The notes: a model not told the origin generated them from the letters alone. A stretch of DNA of 11,381 nucleotides from an uncultured Eubacterium sp. (GCA_910589045.1 CAJUSH010000064.1:1-11381); one strand, 5' to 3'; counted from the stretch's first letter, positions 1 through 8,060 are shown. Program-made: numbers and translations.

Positions 1-17
1 GACGATTAGGAGTGAAG

Positions 18-872
18 ATGAAAATTGCAAAAATCATGAACAATAATGTAGTCAGCGCTCTGGATGAGGGGAATCGCGAAATTATTGTTTTGGGAAAGGG
101 AATTGGTTTTCAGAAGCATAACGGAGATCTGATCGATGAAGCGAAGGTGGAAAAAATCTTCCGTCTTTCGGAGCCGTCGAGGAGCCAGTTTGAAAAGCTG
201 GTGGAGGAAATACCTTATGAATACGTATCCTATACGGATGAAATCGTGAGGGAGGCCACGAAGATACTCGGCAAGGAGCTGAACAAAAATATTTATATTA
301 CACTTACGGACCATCTGCATTTTGCAATCGAGCGCTATCGCAAGAACATCACGTTCCAGAATGCGCTGCTGTGGGAGATCAAGCGGTTTTACAGCAGGGA
401 GTACGAGGTGGGCTTAAAGGCAGTGGAGCTGTTAAAAGAGCGGGAGGGCGTGACGCTCTCTGCGGACGAGGCGGGGTTTATCGCACTGCATATTGTGAAT
501 GCGGAGATGGACGGAAATCTGTCCCGGACGCTGAGCGTGCCGGGCATGATCAAGGATCTTTTAAATATTGTCCGCTATACGTTCCAGGTAGATTTGGATG
601 AGGAAAGCCTTTCTTATGAGCGGTTTGTGACACATTTAAAGTTTTTTATACAACGCACGTTAAAGCAGCAGTGCTACCCGACAGAGGAGCTGGAGCTGTA
701 TGAGCTGTATCGGAAAAAGGCGCCGAAAAGCTACGAGTGTGCGAAAAAGATCAAAAAATATATGGAGGAAAAGACCGATACGGAAGTGACGGACGAGGAA
801 ATGATGTACTTAACCGTACATATATCGCGGGTCATAAAGGAAACCGGCGCGGAGGCTGAGGCAGAAGCGTGA
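18..872 (+). CDS. licT: LicT/BglG-family transcription antiterminator
   Basis: RNA-binding antiterminator that prevents early termination of beta-glucoside genes when the sugar is present. It is controlled by PTS phosphorylation of its PRD domains. The 284-aa product has the family length. Residues 1-55 form the CAT RNA-binding domain (MKIAKIMNNNVVSAL start, then GKGIGFQK). PRD1 carries H99 (TDHLHFAI) and H158 (GFIALHIVNAE), and PRD2 carries H206 (FVTHLKFF) and H268 (YLTVHISRV). All four regulatory histidines are therefore present, so phospho-control by HPr and the neighbouring permease is expected. The ATG at 18 was chosen because AGGAG lies at 8-12 and MKIAK is the usual family start; a GTG at 12 is less likely. 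The C-terminus ends in an unusual GAEAEAEA tail. The permease gene follows after 147 bp. The family call is firm; the substrate is inferred from the neighbours. Confidence 0.95.
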   Translation: MKIAKIMNNNVVSALDEGNREIIVLGKGIGFQKHNGDLIDEAKVEKIFRLSEPSRSQFEKLVEEIPYEYVSYTDEIVREATKILGKELNKNIYITLTDHLHFAIERYRKNITFQNALLWEIKRFYSREYEVGLKAVELLKEREGVTLSADEAGFIALHIVNAEMDGNLSRTLSVPGMIKDLLNIVRYTFQVDLDEESLSYERFVTHLKFFIQRTLKQQCYPTEELELYELYRKKAPKSYECAKKIKKYMEEKTDTEVTDEEMMYLTVHISRVIKETGAEAEAEA

Positions 873-885
873 GGAAAACGTATCC

Positions 886-949
886 GGATTGTTGTTCTGA
901 ATAAAATGTGCCGTATGAGCTTATTTTCCATGCCGGCAGGAAAAAAGCC
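886..949 (+). promoter_or_regulatory. Atypical RAT-like antiterminator element between licT and the permease gene
   Basis: The gap holds GGATTGTT (886-893), identical to the left half of the known LicT/SacY RAT site. CTG follows at 897-899, and GGCAGG plus an A-run plus CC at 935-949 resembles the right half (consensus GGCAGGCAAAACC). CTG can pair with CAG (937-939) and GG with CC, as in a RAT. However, the two halves are separated by about 35 nt instead of a short apical loop, and one conserved C is missing. The position, between antiterminator and permease, matches the second leader of the E. coli bgl operon. It may be a divergent, expanded or decayed RAT, or chance. Confidence 0.35.
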
Positions 950-956
950 CATGCGG

Positions 957-986
957 AAAATGCCCGGAGCAGGCGGCATGCATTTT
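957..986 (+). terminator. Possible leader terminator hairpin before the permease gene
   Basis: AAAATGC (957-963) can pair with GCATTTT (980-986), ending in four T residues about 34 nt before the permease start. An alternative, longer-range stem pairs CATGCCG (929-935) with CGGCATG (974-980). The two stems cannot form together, which is the layout expected of a terminator/antiterminator switch. The T tract is short and the loop long, so this is only a candidate. Confidence 0.35.
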
Positions 987-1019
987 AGAATAAAACATCT
1001 ATAGAATGGAGGAACCAAC

Positions 1020-2897
1020 ATGGCAAGTAAGTATGACGGATTAGCAAGAATTATAATCCAAAATGTAGGTGGCAAATCGAACATTGCAGGCCTTACTCAT
1101 TGTATTACGAGACTCAGGTTCAAGCTCAAGGATGAGTCGAAAGCAAACACGGATATTTTGAAGGAGACAGACGGTATCGTTACGGTCATCCAGAGCGGTG
1201 GCCAGTATATGGTTGTCATCGGGAACCACGTAGCGGACGTGTATGATACGGTGATCTCGGTGGGACATCTGGAAAGCATCGCAGAAGCGCCGAGGGACGA
1301 TGCGGAGGATGGTCCGAAGGAGAAGATGAACCCCTTCAACGCATTTGTCAGCATTGTAACCGGTGTATTTACACCGTTTTTGGGTGTGCTTTGTGCCTGC
1401 GGTATCATCAAGGGCTTTCTGGCACTGTTTGTGGCAATCGGCGTTTTGGACGGCGCAGGGGGAACCTATAATATTCTGTACTCCCTGGGCGATGCGGCAT
1501 TCTATTTCCTGCCGGTAATTTTGGGCTACACGGCGGCAAAGCGGTTTAAGCTTCCCGAGATGGAAGGTATGATCATCGGCTGTGCGCTGCTTTATCCCTA
1601 TGTGCTGGGCAGCAGCGGCATGGATGTATCACATCTCTTTGGAATACCGGTGAGCATGCCGCCGTCGGGCGATTATTCCAGCAGCGTTATGCCCATTATC
1701 GTGGCGGTTGCGTTTGCGGCATGGTTTGAGAAGAAGATTAAAAAGCATATGCCGGATACGATTAAAATGTTTGCGGTTCCGCTGGTTACCTGCTTTGTCA
1801 CGATCTGTCTGACCTTCTGGATCATCGGGCCGGTAACCTCGCTGGTTTCCACCGGTTTGAGCGCTGCGTTTGCAGGTATCGCAAGCTTCAGCCCCATCCT
1901 TCTGGGCGTTGTGGTCGGCGGTCTGTGGATGGTGCTTGTTATGTTCGGTCTGCACTGGGCGCTTGTGCCGCTTGCGATCAACGATATGTCAACGATAGGC
2001 TACAGCACGATTCTGACCGGCTCCTTCGCACATTCCTTCATACTGGTAGGCTCCGTTTTTGCCATTATGCTGAAAACAAAGGATAAGAAGCTGAAGACCC
2101 TCTGCCCTCCGGCGGCAATTTCTGCCCTGGCAGGCGTTACGGAGCCGTCCATTTACGGTCTTTTGCTCCCGAAGAAGACACCCTTCATCCGCGCCTGCGC
2201 GATTTCCGCGGTTTGCGGCGGCGTTCTGATGGCGCTTGGAGTTACGAGCTACACGATGGCGGGTCTTGGCGTGTTCGGTTACACGGCTTACATTAACACC
2301 CAGACAAATGATGCGTCCGGAATGATGATTTCTATCGTTGTTTCAATTGTCGGTGTCGTGGCAGGCTTTGCTTCTGAGATGATTTTCTATAAGGATGCGG
2401 CAAAGAAGCAAAGCGCAGCACCTGCGGCTGCTCCTTTGGCGAAGCAGGGCGGAAGCATTGCGGCGCCTGTCAGCGGCGAGGTAAAGGCACTTTCCGAGGT
2501 GGAAGATGAGGCATTTTCTTCCGGTGCGCTGGGAAAGGGACTTGCAATTGTTCCGAAGGAGGGAAAGATTTACGCCCCCGTTGACGGCGAGATCAGCACC
2601 TTCTTCCCTACGGGCCATGCAATCGGGCTGCTTAGCGATGACGGTACGGAGGTTTTGATACATGTGGGAATGGATACGGTGAAACTGGACGGTAAGGGTT
2701 TTACGCCGAAGGCAGCACAGGGGGCAAAGGTGAAAAAGGGTGACCTGCTCCTGGAGTTTGATATTGATTACATAAAAACCCATGGCTATTCCACGGTGAC
2801 CCCGATGATCATTACAAATACGGATGATTACGCGGATGTGATTCCTACGGATGCAAAGCAGATTTCCCACGGTGACACGGCGATTACGATTTTATAA
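1020..2897 (+). CDS. bglP: PTS beta-glucoside-specific EIIBCA permease
   Basis: Membrane permease that imports beta-glucosides (salicin, arbutin, cellobiose-type sugars) and phosphorylates them using phosphate from HPr. The 625 aa and the B-C-A domain order match BglP/BglF. EIIB covers residues 1-90, with the phospho-cysteine C28 in GLTHCITRLRFKL. EIIC covers about 108-455 and has many hydrophobic segments plus the GVTEPSIYG signature at 372-380. An Ala/Pro-rich linker (about 463-475) leads to EIIA (480-620), where the active histidines H533 (PTGHAIGL) and H548 (VLIHVGMDTV) have the 15-residue spacing seen in Crr-type domains. GGAGG at 1008-1012 supports the ATG at 1020. The first GH1 gene starts 20 bp after the stop. 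By family analogy it should also phosphorylate the LicT protein when sugar is absent. The exact sugar cannot be told from sequence. Confidence 0.95.
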   Translation: MASKYDGLARIIIQNVGGKSNIAGLTHCITRLRFKLKDESKANTDILKETDGIVTVIQSGGQYMVVIGNHVADVYDTVISVGHLESIAEAPRDDAEDGPKEKMNPFNAFVSIVTGVFTPFLGVLCACGIIKGFLALFVAIGVLDGAGGTYNILYSLGDAAFYFLPVILGYTAAKRFKLPEMEGMIIGCALLYPYVLGSSGMDVSHLFGIPVSMPPSGDYSSSVMPIIVAVAFAAWFEKKIKKHMPDTIKMFAVPLVTCFVTICLTFWIIGPVTSLVSTGLSAAFAGIASFSPILLGVVVGGLWMVLVMFGLHWALVPLAINDMSTIGYSTILTGSFAHSFILVGSVFAIMLKTKDKKLKTLCPPAAISALAGVTEPSIYGLLLPKKTPFIRACAISAVCGGVLMALGVTSYTMAGLGVFGYTAYINTQTNDASGMMISIVVSIVGVVAGFASEMIFYKDAAKKQSAAPAAAPLAKQGGSIAAPVSGEVKALSEVEDEAFSSGALGKGLAIVPKEGKIYAPVDGEISTFFPTGHAIGLLSDDGTEVLIHVGMDTVKLDGKGFTPKAAQGAKVKKGDLLLEFDIDYIKTHGYSTVTPMIITNTDDYADVIPTDAKQISHGDTAITIL

Positions 2898-2917
2898 AAC
2901 TGATGCAGGAGGGTAAC

Positions 2918-4399
2918 ATGGCATTTCCGAAAAATTTTTTATGGGGCGGCGCGACTGCCGCAAATCAGTATGAAGGCGCATACGACGAGGACGGGAAAGG
3001 GCTGAACACGGCGGATGTGATCACGGCAGGCTCCCACACGGTTCCCCGTATGATTACGTGGAAAAACTTAAAAACCGGGGAGACGGGCAGGACCGGCATG
3101 GGCTTTGGCTGTGAGATGGTATTTCCGGAGGGCGCGGTTCCGGCTGTCCTTGAGGATGATTACTATCCCAGCCATGGCGCGACGGACTTTTACCATCATT
3201 ATAAGGAAGATATCGCCCTTATGGGGGAGATGGGATTCAAGACGTTTCGGCTAAGCATGAACTGGGCGCGCATTTTCCCGAACGGGGACGACGCGGCTCC
3301 CAATGAGAAGGGGCTTGCCTTTTATGACGCCGTGTTTGATGAGTGCAAAAAGTACGGGATTGAGCCGTTAGTAACCCTTTCCCACTATGAGACGCCCATC
3401 AATCTTGTGACCGCATACGGCGGCTGGGCAAACCGTAAGCTCATCGGTTTTTTTGAGACGTATGCGAAAACCGTATTTGCGCGCTACAACGGAAAGGTAA
3501 AATACTGGCTGACCTTTAACGAGATTAACATGATGGATATGAGCCCGTTTATGGCGGGTGGGATGATGGAAAACACGCCCCAGGCAAAGGCACAGGGCGC
3601 TCACAACCAGTTTGTGGCAAGCGCGCTGGCAGTGAAGGCCGCACACGAGATCAGCCCCGAGATACTGGTGGGGCAGATGCTTGCCTATCAGCCCACGTAC
3701 GCGCTGACCTGCGACCCGGCGGACCAGCTTTATGTGATGGAGGTGGAGCATAAAACGCTTTTCTATGCGGATGTGCAGACCGGAGGGAAATACCCGGCCT
3801 ACAAGCTGAAGGAATATGAGAGGAAGGGCATAAGGCTCGAGACGGAGCCGGAGGATTTTGCGCTGTTAGAAGCGTATCCGGCGGATTTCCTGAGCTTCTC
3901 CTGCTACGGCTCCTCCACACAGACGACCCATGAGGACGTGGAAGGTGCGGGCGGAAACTTCGTGATGGGCGTGAAAAACCCGTATTTGGAGACAAACGCC
4001 TGGGGCTGGGCGACCGATCCCGCATGTCTGCGGCTGGCGCTCAATACGCTGTATGACCGGTACAAAAAGCCGCTCTGGATTGTGGAGAACGGAATCGGCT
4101 GGGATGATAAGAAGGAGGCGGACGGGAGCGTTCATGACGATTACCGGATCAGCTATCTGCGGCAGAATATTCAGTCTATGGACGATGCCATCAACCTGGA
4201 TGGCGTGGATTTGATGGGCTACACGATGTGGGGCTGTGTCGATCTGGTTTCTGCCGGGACGGGCGAGATGAAGAAGCGCTACGGGTTTGTGTATGTGGAC
4301 CGCGACGACGTGGGGAACGGCAGCCTGGAGCGCAGCCGCAAGGATTCCTTCTACTGGTATCAGAAGGTGATCCGGACGCAGGGGGAGGATCTTTCCTGA
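2918..4399 (+). CDS. 6-phospho-beta-glucosidase, GH1 (first copy)
   Basis: Cytoplasmic retaining glycoside hydrolase that splits 6-phospho-beta-glucosides made by the adjacent permease into glucose-6-phosphate and aglycone or glucose. The 493-aa product starts with the GH1 signature FLWGGATAANQYEGAY. The acid/base is E202 (LTFNEIN) and the nucleophile is E390 (WIVENGIGW). The phosphate-binding residues S445, K453 and Y455 (KKRYGF) are present, and A446 sits where 6-phospho-beta-galactosidase LacG has Trp, which favours a glucosidase. The ATG at 2918 follows AGGAGGG (2907-2913); an in-frame ATG at 2903 lies upstream of that site and is rejected. Residues 48-75 hold a longer loop (around GETGRTGMGFG) than in the second copy, near the substrate entrance. 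The gene is translationally close to the permease (20 bp). Family certainty is high; the preferred aglycone is unknown. Confidence 0.93.
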   Translation: MAFPKNFLWGGATAANQYEGAYDEDGKGLNTADVITAGSHTVPRMITWKNLKTGETGRTGMGFGCEMVFPEGAVPAVLEDDYYPSHGATDFYHHYKEDIALMGEMGFKTFRLSMNWARIFPNGDDAAPNEKGLAFYDAVFDECKKYGIEPLVTLSHYETPINLVTAYGGWANRKLIGFFETYAKTVFARYNGKVKYWLTFNEINMMDMSPFMAGGMMENTPQAKAQGAHNQFVASALAVKAAHEISPEILVGQMLAYQPTYALTCDPADQLYVMEVEHKTLFYADVQTGGKYPAYKLKEYERKGIRLETEPEDFALLEAYPADFLSFSCYGSSTQTTHEDVEGAGGNFVMGVKNPYLETNAWGWATDPACLRLALNTLYDRYKKPLWIVENGIGWDDKKEADGSVHDDYRISYLRQNIQSMDDAINLDGVDLMGYTMWGCVDLVSAGTGEMKKRYGFVYVDRDDVGNGSLERSRKDSFYWYQKVIRTQGEDLS

Positions 4400-4456
4400 A
4401 TTTGTATCGACGAAAAAATGGCATAACCGATGATCTGGAAAGGAACGGTGAAAAAA

Positions 4457-5893
4457 ATGAAAACATTTCGTGAGGATTTTCTTTGGGGCGGAGCAACTGC
4501 CGCCAACCAGTTTGAGGGTGCATGGGATGTGGACGGAAAGGGTGTGTCCGTTTCCGATGTGTGCACAAACGGCTCCCATACGAACCCCAAGCGGATTACG
4601 CCGGTGTTCGAGGAGGGGACGCTTTACCCGAGCCATGAGGCGATTGATTTCTATCACCATTACAAGGAGGACATTGCCCTGTTCGCGGAGATGGGCTTCA
4701 AGACCTTCCGTCTGTCAATCGCCTGGACGCGGATTTTCCCTACAGGTATGGAGGATGAGCCAAACGAGGCGGGACTGGCGTTTTATGACAGGGTATTTGA
4801 CGAGTGCAATAAGTACAATATCGAGCCGCTGGTTACAATCTCCCATTACGAGATGCCCTACGGGCTGATCGAGAAGTACAACGGCTGGGAGGGCCGGGCG
4901 TGCATCGATGCCTATCTGAAATACTGCGAGGCAATCTTTGAGCGCTACAAGGATAAGGTGAAATACTGGCTGACCTTCAACGAGATCAACTGCGGCACGA
5001 TGGCTGCCGGAAGCGTTTTATCCCTTGGAACCATAAAGGGCTACAGCGGCGTGGTTATGAATGCGCCGGATAAGCCCCAGGAGCGCTTCCAGGGCCTGCA
5101 TCACCAGTTTGTGGCAAGCGCCCTGGCGGTGAAGCTGGCACATGAAAAATATCCGCAGTTTCGCATGGGGAATATGAGCCTGTTTGCTACGATGTATCCC
5201 TATACGTGCAATCCGGACGATATACTGGAAGCCCAGAAGCAGATGCAGATGATGAACTGGTTCTGTTCGGACGTGCAGGTGCGGGGCGCTTATCCGTACT
5301 ATGCACAGCGCTATTTTGAGGAGCATGGTATTTCCGTCAAAATGGAGGACGGCGATGCGGAGATTTTGAAGGAGGGCGTCGTTGACTTCTACACCTTCAG
5401 CTATTATATGAGCAATTGTGTTGCGAAGAAGGCGGATGCGGATGCCACCAGCGGCAACCTGATGGGCGGGCTGAAAAATCCTTATCTGGAGTCCAGTGAC
5501 TGGGGCTGGCAGATTGACCCGAAGGGACTGCGCTATACGCTCAACGAGATTTATTCCCGCTATCAGATTCCTCTGATGGTGGTGGAGAACGGTCTGGGCG
5601 CTTACGATAAGCTGGAAGAGGACGGCAGCATCAATGACGATTACCGGATTGATTATCTGCGGACACATATTGAGCAGATGCGCGAGGCGGTAGCTGACGG
5701 CGTGGATCTCATGGGCTACACACCCTGGGGCTGCATCGATCTGGTCAGTGCTTCCACGGGCGAGATGGCAAAGCGGTACGGCTTTATCTATGTGGAAAAA
5801 TACGATGACGGAACCGGCAGCCTGGCCCGCAGAAAGAAAAAATCCTTTGAATGGTATAAAAATGTGATTGCAACAAACGGCGCAGAGTTGTAG
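4457..5893 (+). CDS. 6-phospho-beta-glucosidase, GH1 (second copy)
   Basis: Second GH1 6-phospho-beta-glucosidase, 478 aa, lying 57 bp after the first and clearly its paralogue. Long blocks are shared, for example FLWGGATAANQ, DFYHHYKEDIAL, EMGFKTFRLS and QFVASALAVK. Catalytic acid/base E176 (LTFNEIN) and nucleophile E377 (MVVENGLGAYD) are intact. The phosphate-binding set is S431, K439 and Y441 in SASTGEMAKRYGF, again with Ala rather than the LacG Trp. Compared with the first copy it lacks the loop insertion after residue 45 but has its own segment around 186-212 (LGTIKGYSGVVMNAPDKP). The ATG at 4457 matches the usual family N-terminus (MKTFREDFLWG). Its ribosome site is weak: AAAGGA at 4439-4444, 12 nt away, with a GTG at 4448 as a possible alternative. 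Two intact copies suggest division of labour between substrates. Confidence 0.93.
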   Translation: MKTFREDFLWGGATAANQFEGAWDVDGKGVSVSDVCTNGSHTNPKRITPVFEEGTLYPSHEAIDFYHHYKEDIALFAEMGFKTFRLSIAWTRIFPTGMEDEPNEAGLAFYDRVFDECNKYNIEPLVTISHYEMPYGLIEKYNGWEGRACIDAYLKYCEAIFERYKDKVKYWLTFNEINCGTMAAGSVLSLGTIKGYSGVVMNAPDKPQERFQGLHHQFVASALAVKLAHEKYPQFRMGNMSLFATMYPYTCNPDDILEAQKQMQMMNWFCSDVQVRGAYPYYAQRYFEEHGISVKMEDGDAEILKEGVVDFYTFSYYMSNCVAKKADADATSGNLMGGLKNPYLESSDWGWQIDPKGLRYTLNEIYSRYQIPLMVVENGLGAYDKLEEDGSINDDYRIDYLRTHIEQMREAVADGVDLMGYTPWGCIDLVSASTGEMAKRYGFIYVEKYDDGTGSLARRKKKSFEWYKNVIATNGAEL

Positions 5894-6162
5894 AATAAAG
5901 AAAGCTGTGCAGCAGTGAGGAGACTAATACGGCCGGGCTGTGTATGACGGCTGAAAAGGCTGCAGGGCTGCTTTGGAACATGAAATATGTCGCATCGGAG
6001 CTAAGGACCACGGGTTCAAACCTCCGGTGCGGCATTTCTATGCGCAGGAATGCAAATGGGAAATCTGCTGCTGCGCAGTTTGCATTCCCCGCAGACGGGC
6101 GGGAATGCGCGCTGCCCGGTTTGGGCGCAGGGATTCACATGGAAAAGGGGAGAGGAAACAGT
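5894..6162 (+). other. Non-coding spacer between the GH1 pair and the HAD gene
   Basis: This 269-bp stretch holds no gene I can support. The HAD frame stays open upstream to 5944, but that extension has no family similarity and no ribosome site. No clear -35/-10 pair is visible. Its main content is the large inverted repeat at 6041-6093 and a smaller CGGGC/GCCCG hairpin (6096-6100 with 6114-6118). Neither has a T tract, so transcription from the bgl genes may continue into the HAD gene. Confidence 0.6.
6041..6093 (+). repeat. Long inverted repeat (stem-loop) upstream of the HAD gene
   Basis: GGAATGCAAA (6047-6056) is a perfect 10-bp inverted match to TTTGCATTCC (6079-6088). The stem is extended by TGCG (6041-6044) with CGCA (6090-6093) across a small internal loop. 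The 22-nt loop contains the palindrome CTGCGCAG (6071-6078). There is no T-run after it, so it is not a typical intrinsic terminator. An RNA-processing or stabilising hairpin in the transcript, or a protein-binding palindrome, would fit. Confidence 0.6.
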
Positions 6163-6978
6163 ATGAGAAAGGCGTTATTTTTTGACATTGACGGGACCTT
6201 GGTAAACTTTCGGGGACGGATGCCGGATTCTGCGAAACGCGCGCTGGAACAGGTGCAGAGGAACGGTCATCTCATCGTCATATGCAGCGGCCGTTCGGCG
6301 TGCCAGATTTATCCATGGCTGTTAGGCATTGGCTTTGACGGGATTATTGCGGCGACCGGGGCTTATGTGGAGTGCGGGCAGCAGATAGTCTATGAGCACT
6401 ATATGGATAAGGAATCGATTCTGGAAACGTGCGCCCTTTTGGATGAAGCCCATGCAGCCTATGCGGCACAGGCAAAAAGCGGGCTTGTGGTGAATGAGAA
6501 TTGCAGGCAGCGGATTGCGAACCGGTTTTTGGCAAAAAGTGCGGATAAGGCCATGACGGATCAGCTTATCGCCAATATGCAGGTTGCAGAGCGTCTGGAG
6601 ACGCGTCCGGACATTCAGAAATTCAATTTCTTTGAGTCTCAGATACCGCTGAATGAAATCCGGACGCGCCTTGCTAACTGGTGTGACGTGACTGATTTAA
6701 GCTTTGGCCGCCGCACGGATGAGGATGGCGAGATCAGCTTTCGGGGAGTCAACAAAGCGCTCGGCATACAAAAGTTTATCGAGTATGCGGGGATTGCACG
6801 GGAGGATACCGCCGCGTTTGGCGACGGAGCCAACGACCTGGATATGCTGGAGTACGCACAGGTCGGGGTTGCCATGGGAAATGCTATCGACGACTTGAAG
6901 GAGCGGGCCAATTTTGTGACCCGGGACATTGACGACGACGGGATCGCATACGCGCTTAAGGAGCTTGGCCTGCTGTGA
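6163..6978 (+). CDS. HAD-superfamily (Cof-type, IIB) phosphatase
   Basis: Cytoplasmic HAD hydrolase of the Cof/YidA type, which dephosphorylates sugar phosphates or similar small phosphorylated compounds. The 271 aa match the family length. Motif I is FFDIDGTLV with nucleophile D8 and acid/base D10. Motif II is VICSGRS with S42. Motif III lysine is K198 in GVNKALGI, and motif IV is FGDGANDLDML with D221, N224 and D225 binding magnesium. The C2-type cap lies between motifs II and III (about residues 85-190). The ATG at 6163 was chosen because an AGAGG-type site lies at 6151-6155 and motif I falls right at the N-terminus, as usual. It follows the phospho-glucosidase genes with no visible terminator, so a role in clearing accumulated sugar phosphates is a reasonable inference. 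The true substrate cannot be read from sequence. Confidence 0.9.
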   Translation: MRKALFFDIDGTLVNFRGRMPDSAKRALEQVQRNGHLIVICSGRSACQIYPWLLGIGFDGIIAATGAYVECGQQIVYEHYMDKESILETCALLDEAHAAYAAQAKSGLVVNENCRQRIANRFLAKSADKAMTDQLIANMQVAERLETRPDIQKFNFFESQIPLNEIRTRLANWCDVTDLSFGRRTDEDGEISFRGVNKALGIQKFIEYAGIAREDTAAFGDGANDLDMLEYAQVGVAMGNAIDDLKERANFVTRDIDDDGIAYALKELGLL

Positions 6979-7053
6979 GGGTTTTTCAGACCGGGCCGCG
7001 CACTTGCTGCGGGAGAAACGGATTGACATGGCACTGGGGGCGTCGGACGACGT

Positions 7054-7072
7054 GCCCGCAAGGAGAGCGGGC
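7054..7072 (+). repeat. Small GC-rich hairpin before the monooxygenase-like gene
   Basis: GCCCGC (7054-7059) pairs perfectly with GCGGGC (7067-7072) around a 7-nt purine loop. No T tract follows. It lies in the 127-bp gap between the HAD gene and the next start and has no clear function. Confidence 0.4.
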
Positions 7073-7105
7073 GGGCGCTGCCTGAATGATACAGGAGGGA
7101 ACCAT

Positions 7106-7438
7106 ATGAGCATAACGATAAATATTTATTACACAGGCAAAAACGGCAATGCACGGAAGTTTGCAGAGGAGATGGAGCGCAGCGGGACTGCCGGTGAGAT
7201 TCGCAGGGAGGCGGGCAATCTGCGCTACGATTATTTCTTTCCTATGGCTGACCCGGAAACGGTGCTGCTCATTGACGGCTGGGAGAACCAGGAGGCAATT
7301 GACAGACATCATGCTTCGCCCATGATGGGAAGGATCACACAGCTTCGGGAGAAGTATGATCTGCACATGAGGGTGGAGCGGTATGTGTCCGATACGGATG
7401 GAATACCTGTGGGGGACAGCCGGTTTATCAAGGAGTAG
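7106..7438 (+). CDS. ABM-fold putative quinol monooxygenase (YgiN-like)
   Basis: Small 110-aa protein of the antibiotic biosynthesis monooxygenase (ABM, dimeric alpha-beta barrel) group. Members oxidise quinols or aromatic compounds without a cofactor, though many have no tested activity. The pattern typical of the fold is visible: an N-terminal strand (SITINIYYTG), a helix (ARKFAEEMERSG), a strand with YDYFFPM, then LLIDGWENQEAIDRHHASPMM with W59, H68/H69 and S71, and a final strand MRVERYV (88-94). AGGAGGG at 7093-7099 supports the ATG at 7106; upstream open frame is ignored. No signal peptide is present, so it should be cytoplasmic. If the glucosides taken up carry aromatic aglycones, this enzyme could act on the released phenols, but that link is only inference from proximity. 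Confidence 0.8.
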   Translation: MSITINIYYTGKNGNARKFAEEMERSGTAGEIRREAGNLRYDYFFPMADPETVLLIDGWENQEAIDRHHASPMMGRITQLREKYDLHMRVERYVSDTDGIPVGDSRFIKE

Positions 7439-7463
7439 CCGTATGGCCGGGCACCGGGATTTT

Positions 7464-7486
7464 GCCGGGGCGGGCATGCGCCCGGC
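7464..7486 (+). repeat. GC-rich hairpin before the acetyltransferase gene
   Basis: GCCGGG (7464-7469) can pair with CCCGGC (7481-7486), or alternatively CGGGC (7471-7475) with GCCCG (7480-7484) around an ATGC loop. No T-run follows, so I do not call it a terminator. It lies in the 106-bp gap between two short plus-strand genes. Confidence 0.4.
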
Positions 7487-7544
7487 AGGTCCGGATGACT
7501 GCGGGTATGTCCCGGCTTCAAGCTTTGTTTTGCGGAGGTGAAGG

Positions 7545-8060
7545 ATGATACTTGAAACGGAACGGTTATATTTGCGGGAAATGGAGCAGTCCGATTTTGA
7601 CACATTGTGCAGCATCTTGCAGGATGAGGAGACCATGTATGCCTATGAAGGGGCGTTTCATGCCGCAGAGGTTCAGGAGTGGCTGGATCGGCAGATTTCC
7701 AATTATGAAGCATGGGGCTTTGGCCTGTGGGCGGTTGTGCTCAGGGAGACCGGGGAGATGATCGGACAGTGCGGGCTTACCATGCAGCCCTGGAAGGACA
7801 GGGAGGTGCTTGAGATTGGTTATCTCTTTTGCCGGAGTCACTGGCATAAGGGGTATGCCGCAGAAGCAGCCGGGGCGTGTAAGAAATATGCCTTTGAGAC
7901 GTTAGATGCCAGGGAGGTTTGTTCTATTATCAGAGATACGAACACGGCGTCTCAAAATGTGGCGATCAGAAACGGTATGACGGCTGCGGATCACTGGATC
8001 AAGCATTATCGTGGTGTGGATATGCCTCATGATCGGTATGTGGCAGTTCGGCAGAAATGA
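7545..8060 (+). CDS. GNAT-family N-acetyltransferase (RimJ/RimL-like)
   Basis: Acetyl-CoA-dependent N-acetyltransferase, 171 aa, of the group that includes the ribosomal-protein acetyltransferases RimJ/RimL and many small-molecule acetylases. The N-terminus LETERLYLREMEQSDFDTL is characteristic. The acetyl-CoA binding loop is WHKGYAAEA (100-108), followed by the helix ACKKYAF. The later N-T-A-S-Q-N-V-A-I-R-N-G-M stretch (133-145) is the usual last conserved motif. GGAGG at 7534-7538 supports the ATG at 7545. A strong intrinsic terminator lies 15 bp after the stop, so this is the last gene of the plus-strand series. The substrate is unknown, and no functional tie to the glucoside genes is visible. 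Confidence 0.9.
   Translation: MILETERLYLREMEQSDFDTLCSILQDEETMYAYEGAFHAAEVQEWLDRQISNYEAWGFGLWAVVLRETGEMIGQCGLTMQPWKDREVLEIGYLFCRSHWHKGYAAEAAGACKKYAFETLDAREVCSIIRDTNTASQNVAIRNGMTAADHWIKHYRGVDMPHDRYVAVRQK

Noticed and set aside
3866..4660. Long antisense reading frame (264 codons) opposite the GH1 genes
   Set aside because: It is a shadow of high-GC coding sequence; it lacks a ribosome site and recognisable domains, and the plus strand holds two intact GH1 genes.
6011..6035. GGTTCAAACC resembling a tRNA T-loop
   Set aside because: The flanking bases do not form the 5-bp T stem and there is no acceptor, D or anticodon arm around it.
5944..6162. N-terminal extension of the HAD protein by 73 residues
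   Set aside because: Motif I normally lies at the very N-terminus, the ribosome site favours 6163, and the extension is low-complexity and crosses a large hairpin.
7023..7028. TTGACA as a promoter for the ABM gene
   Set aside because: No -10-like hexamer lies 16-18 nt downstream.
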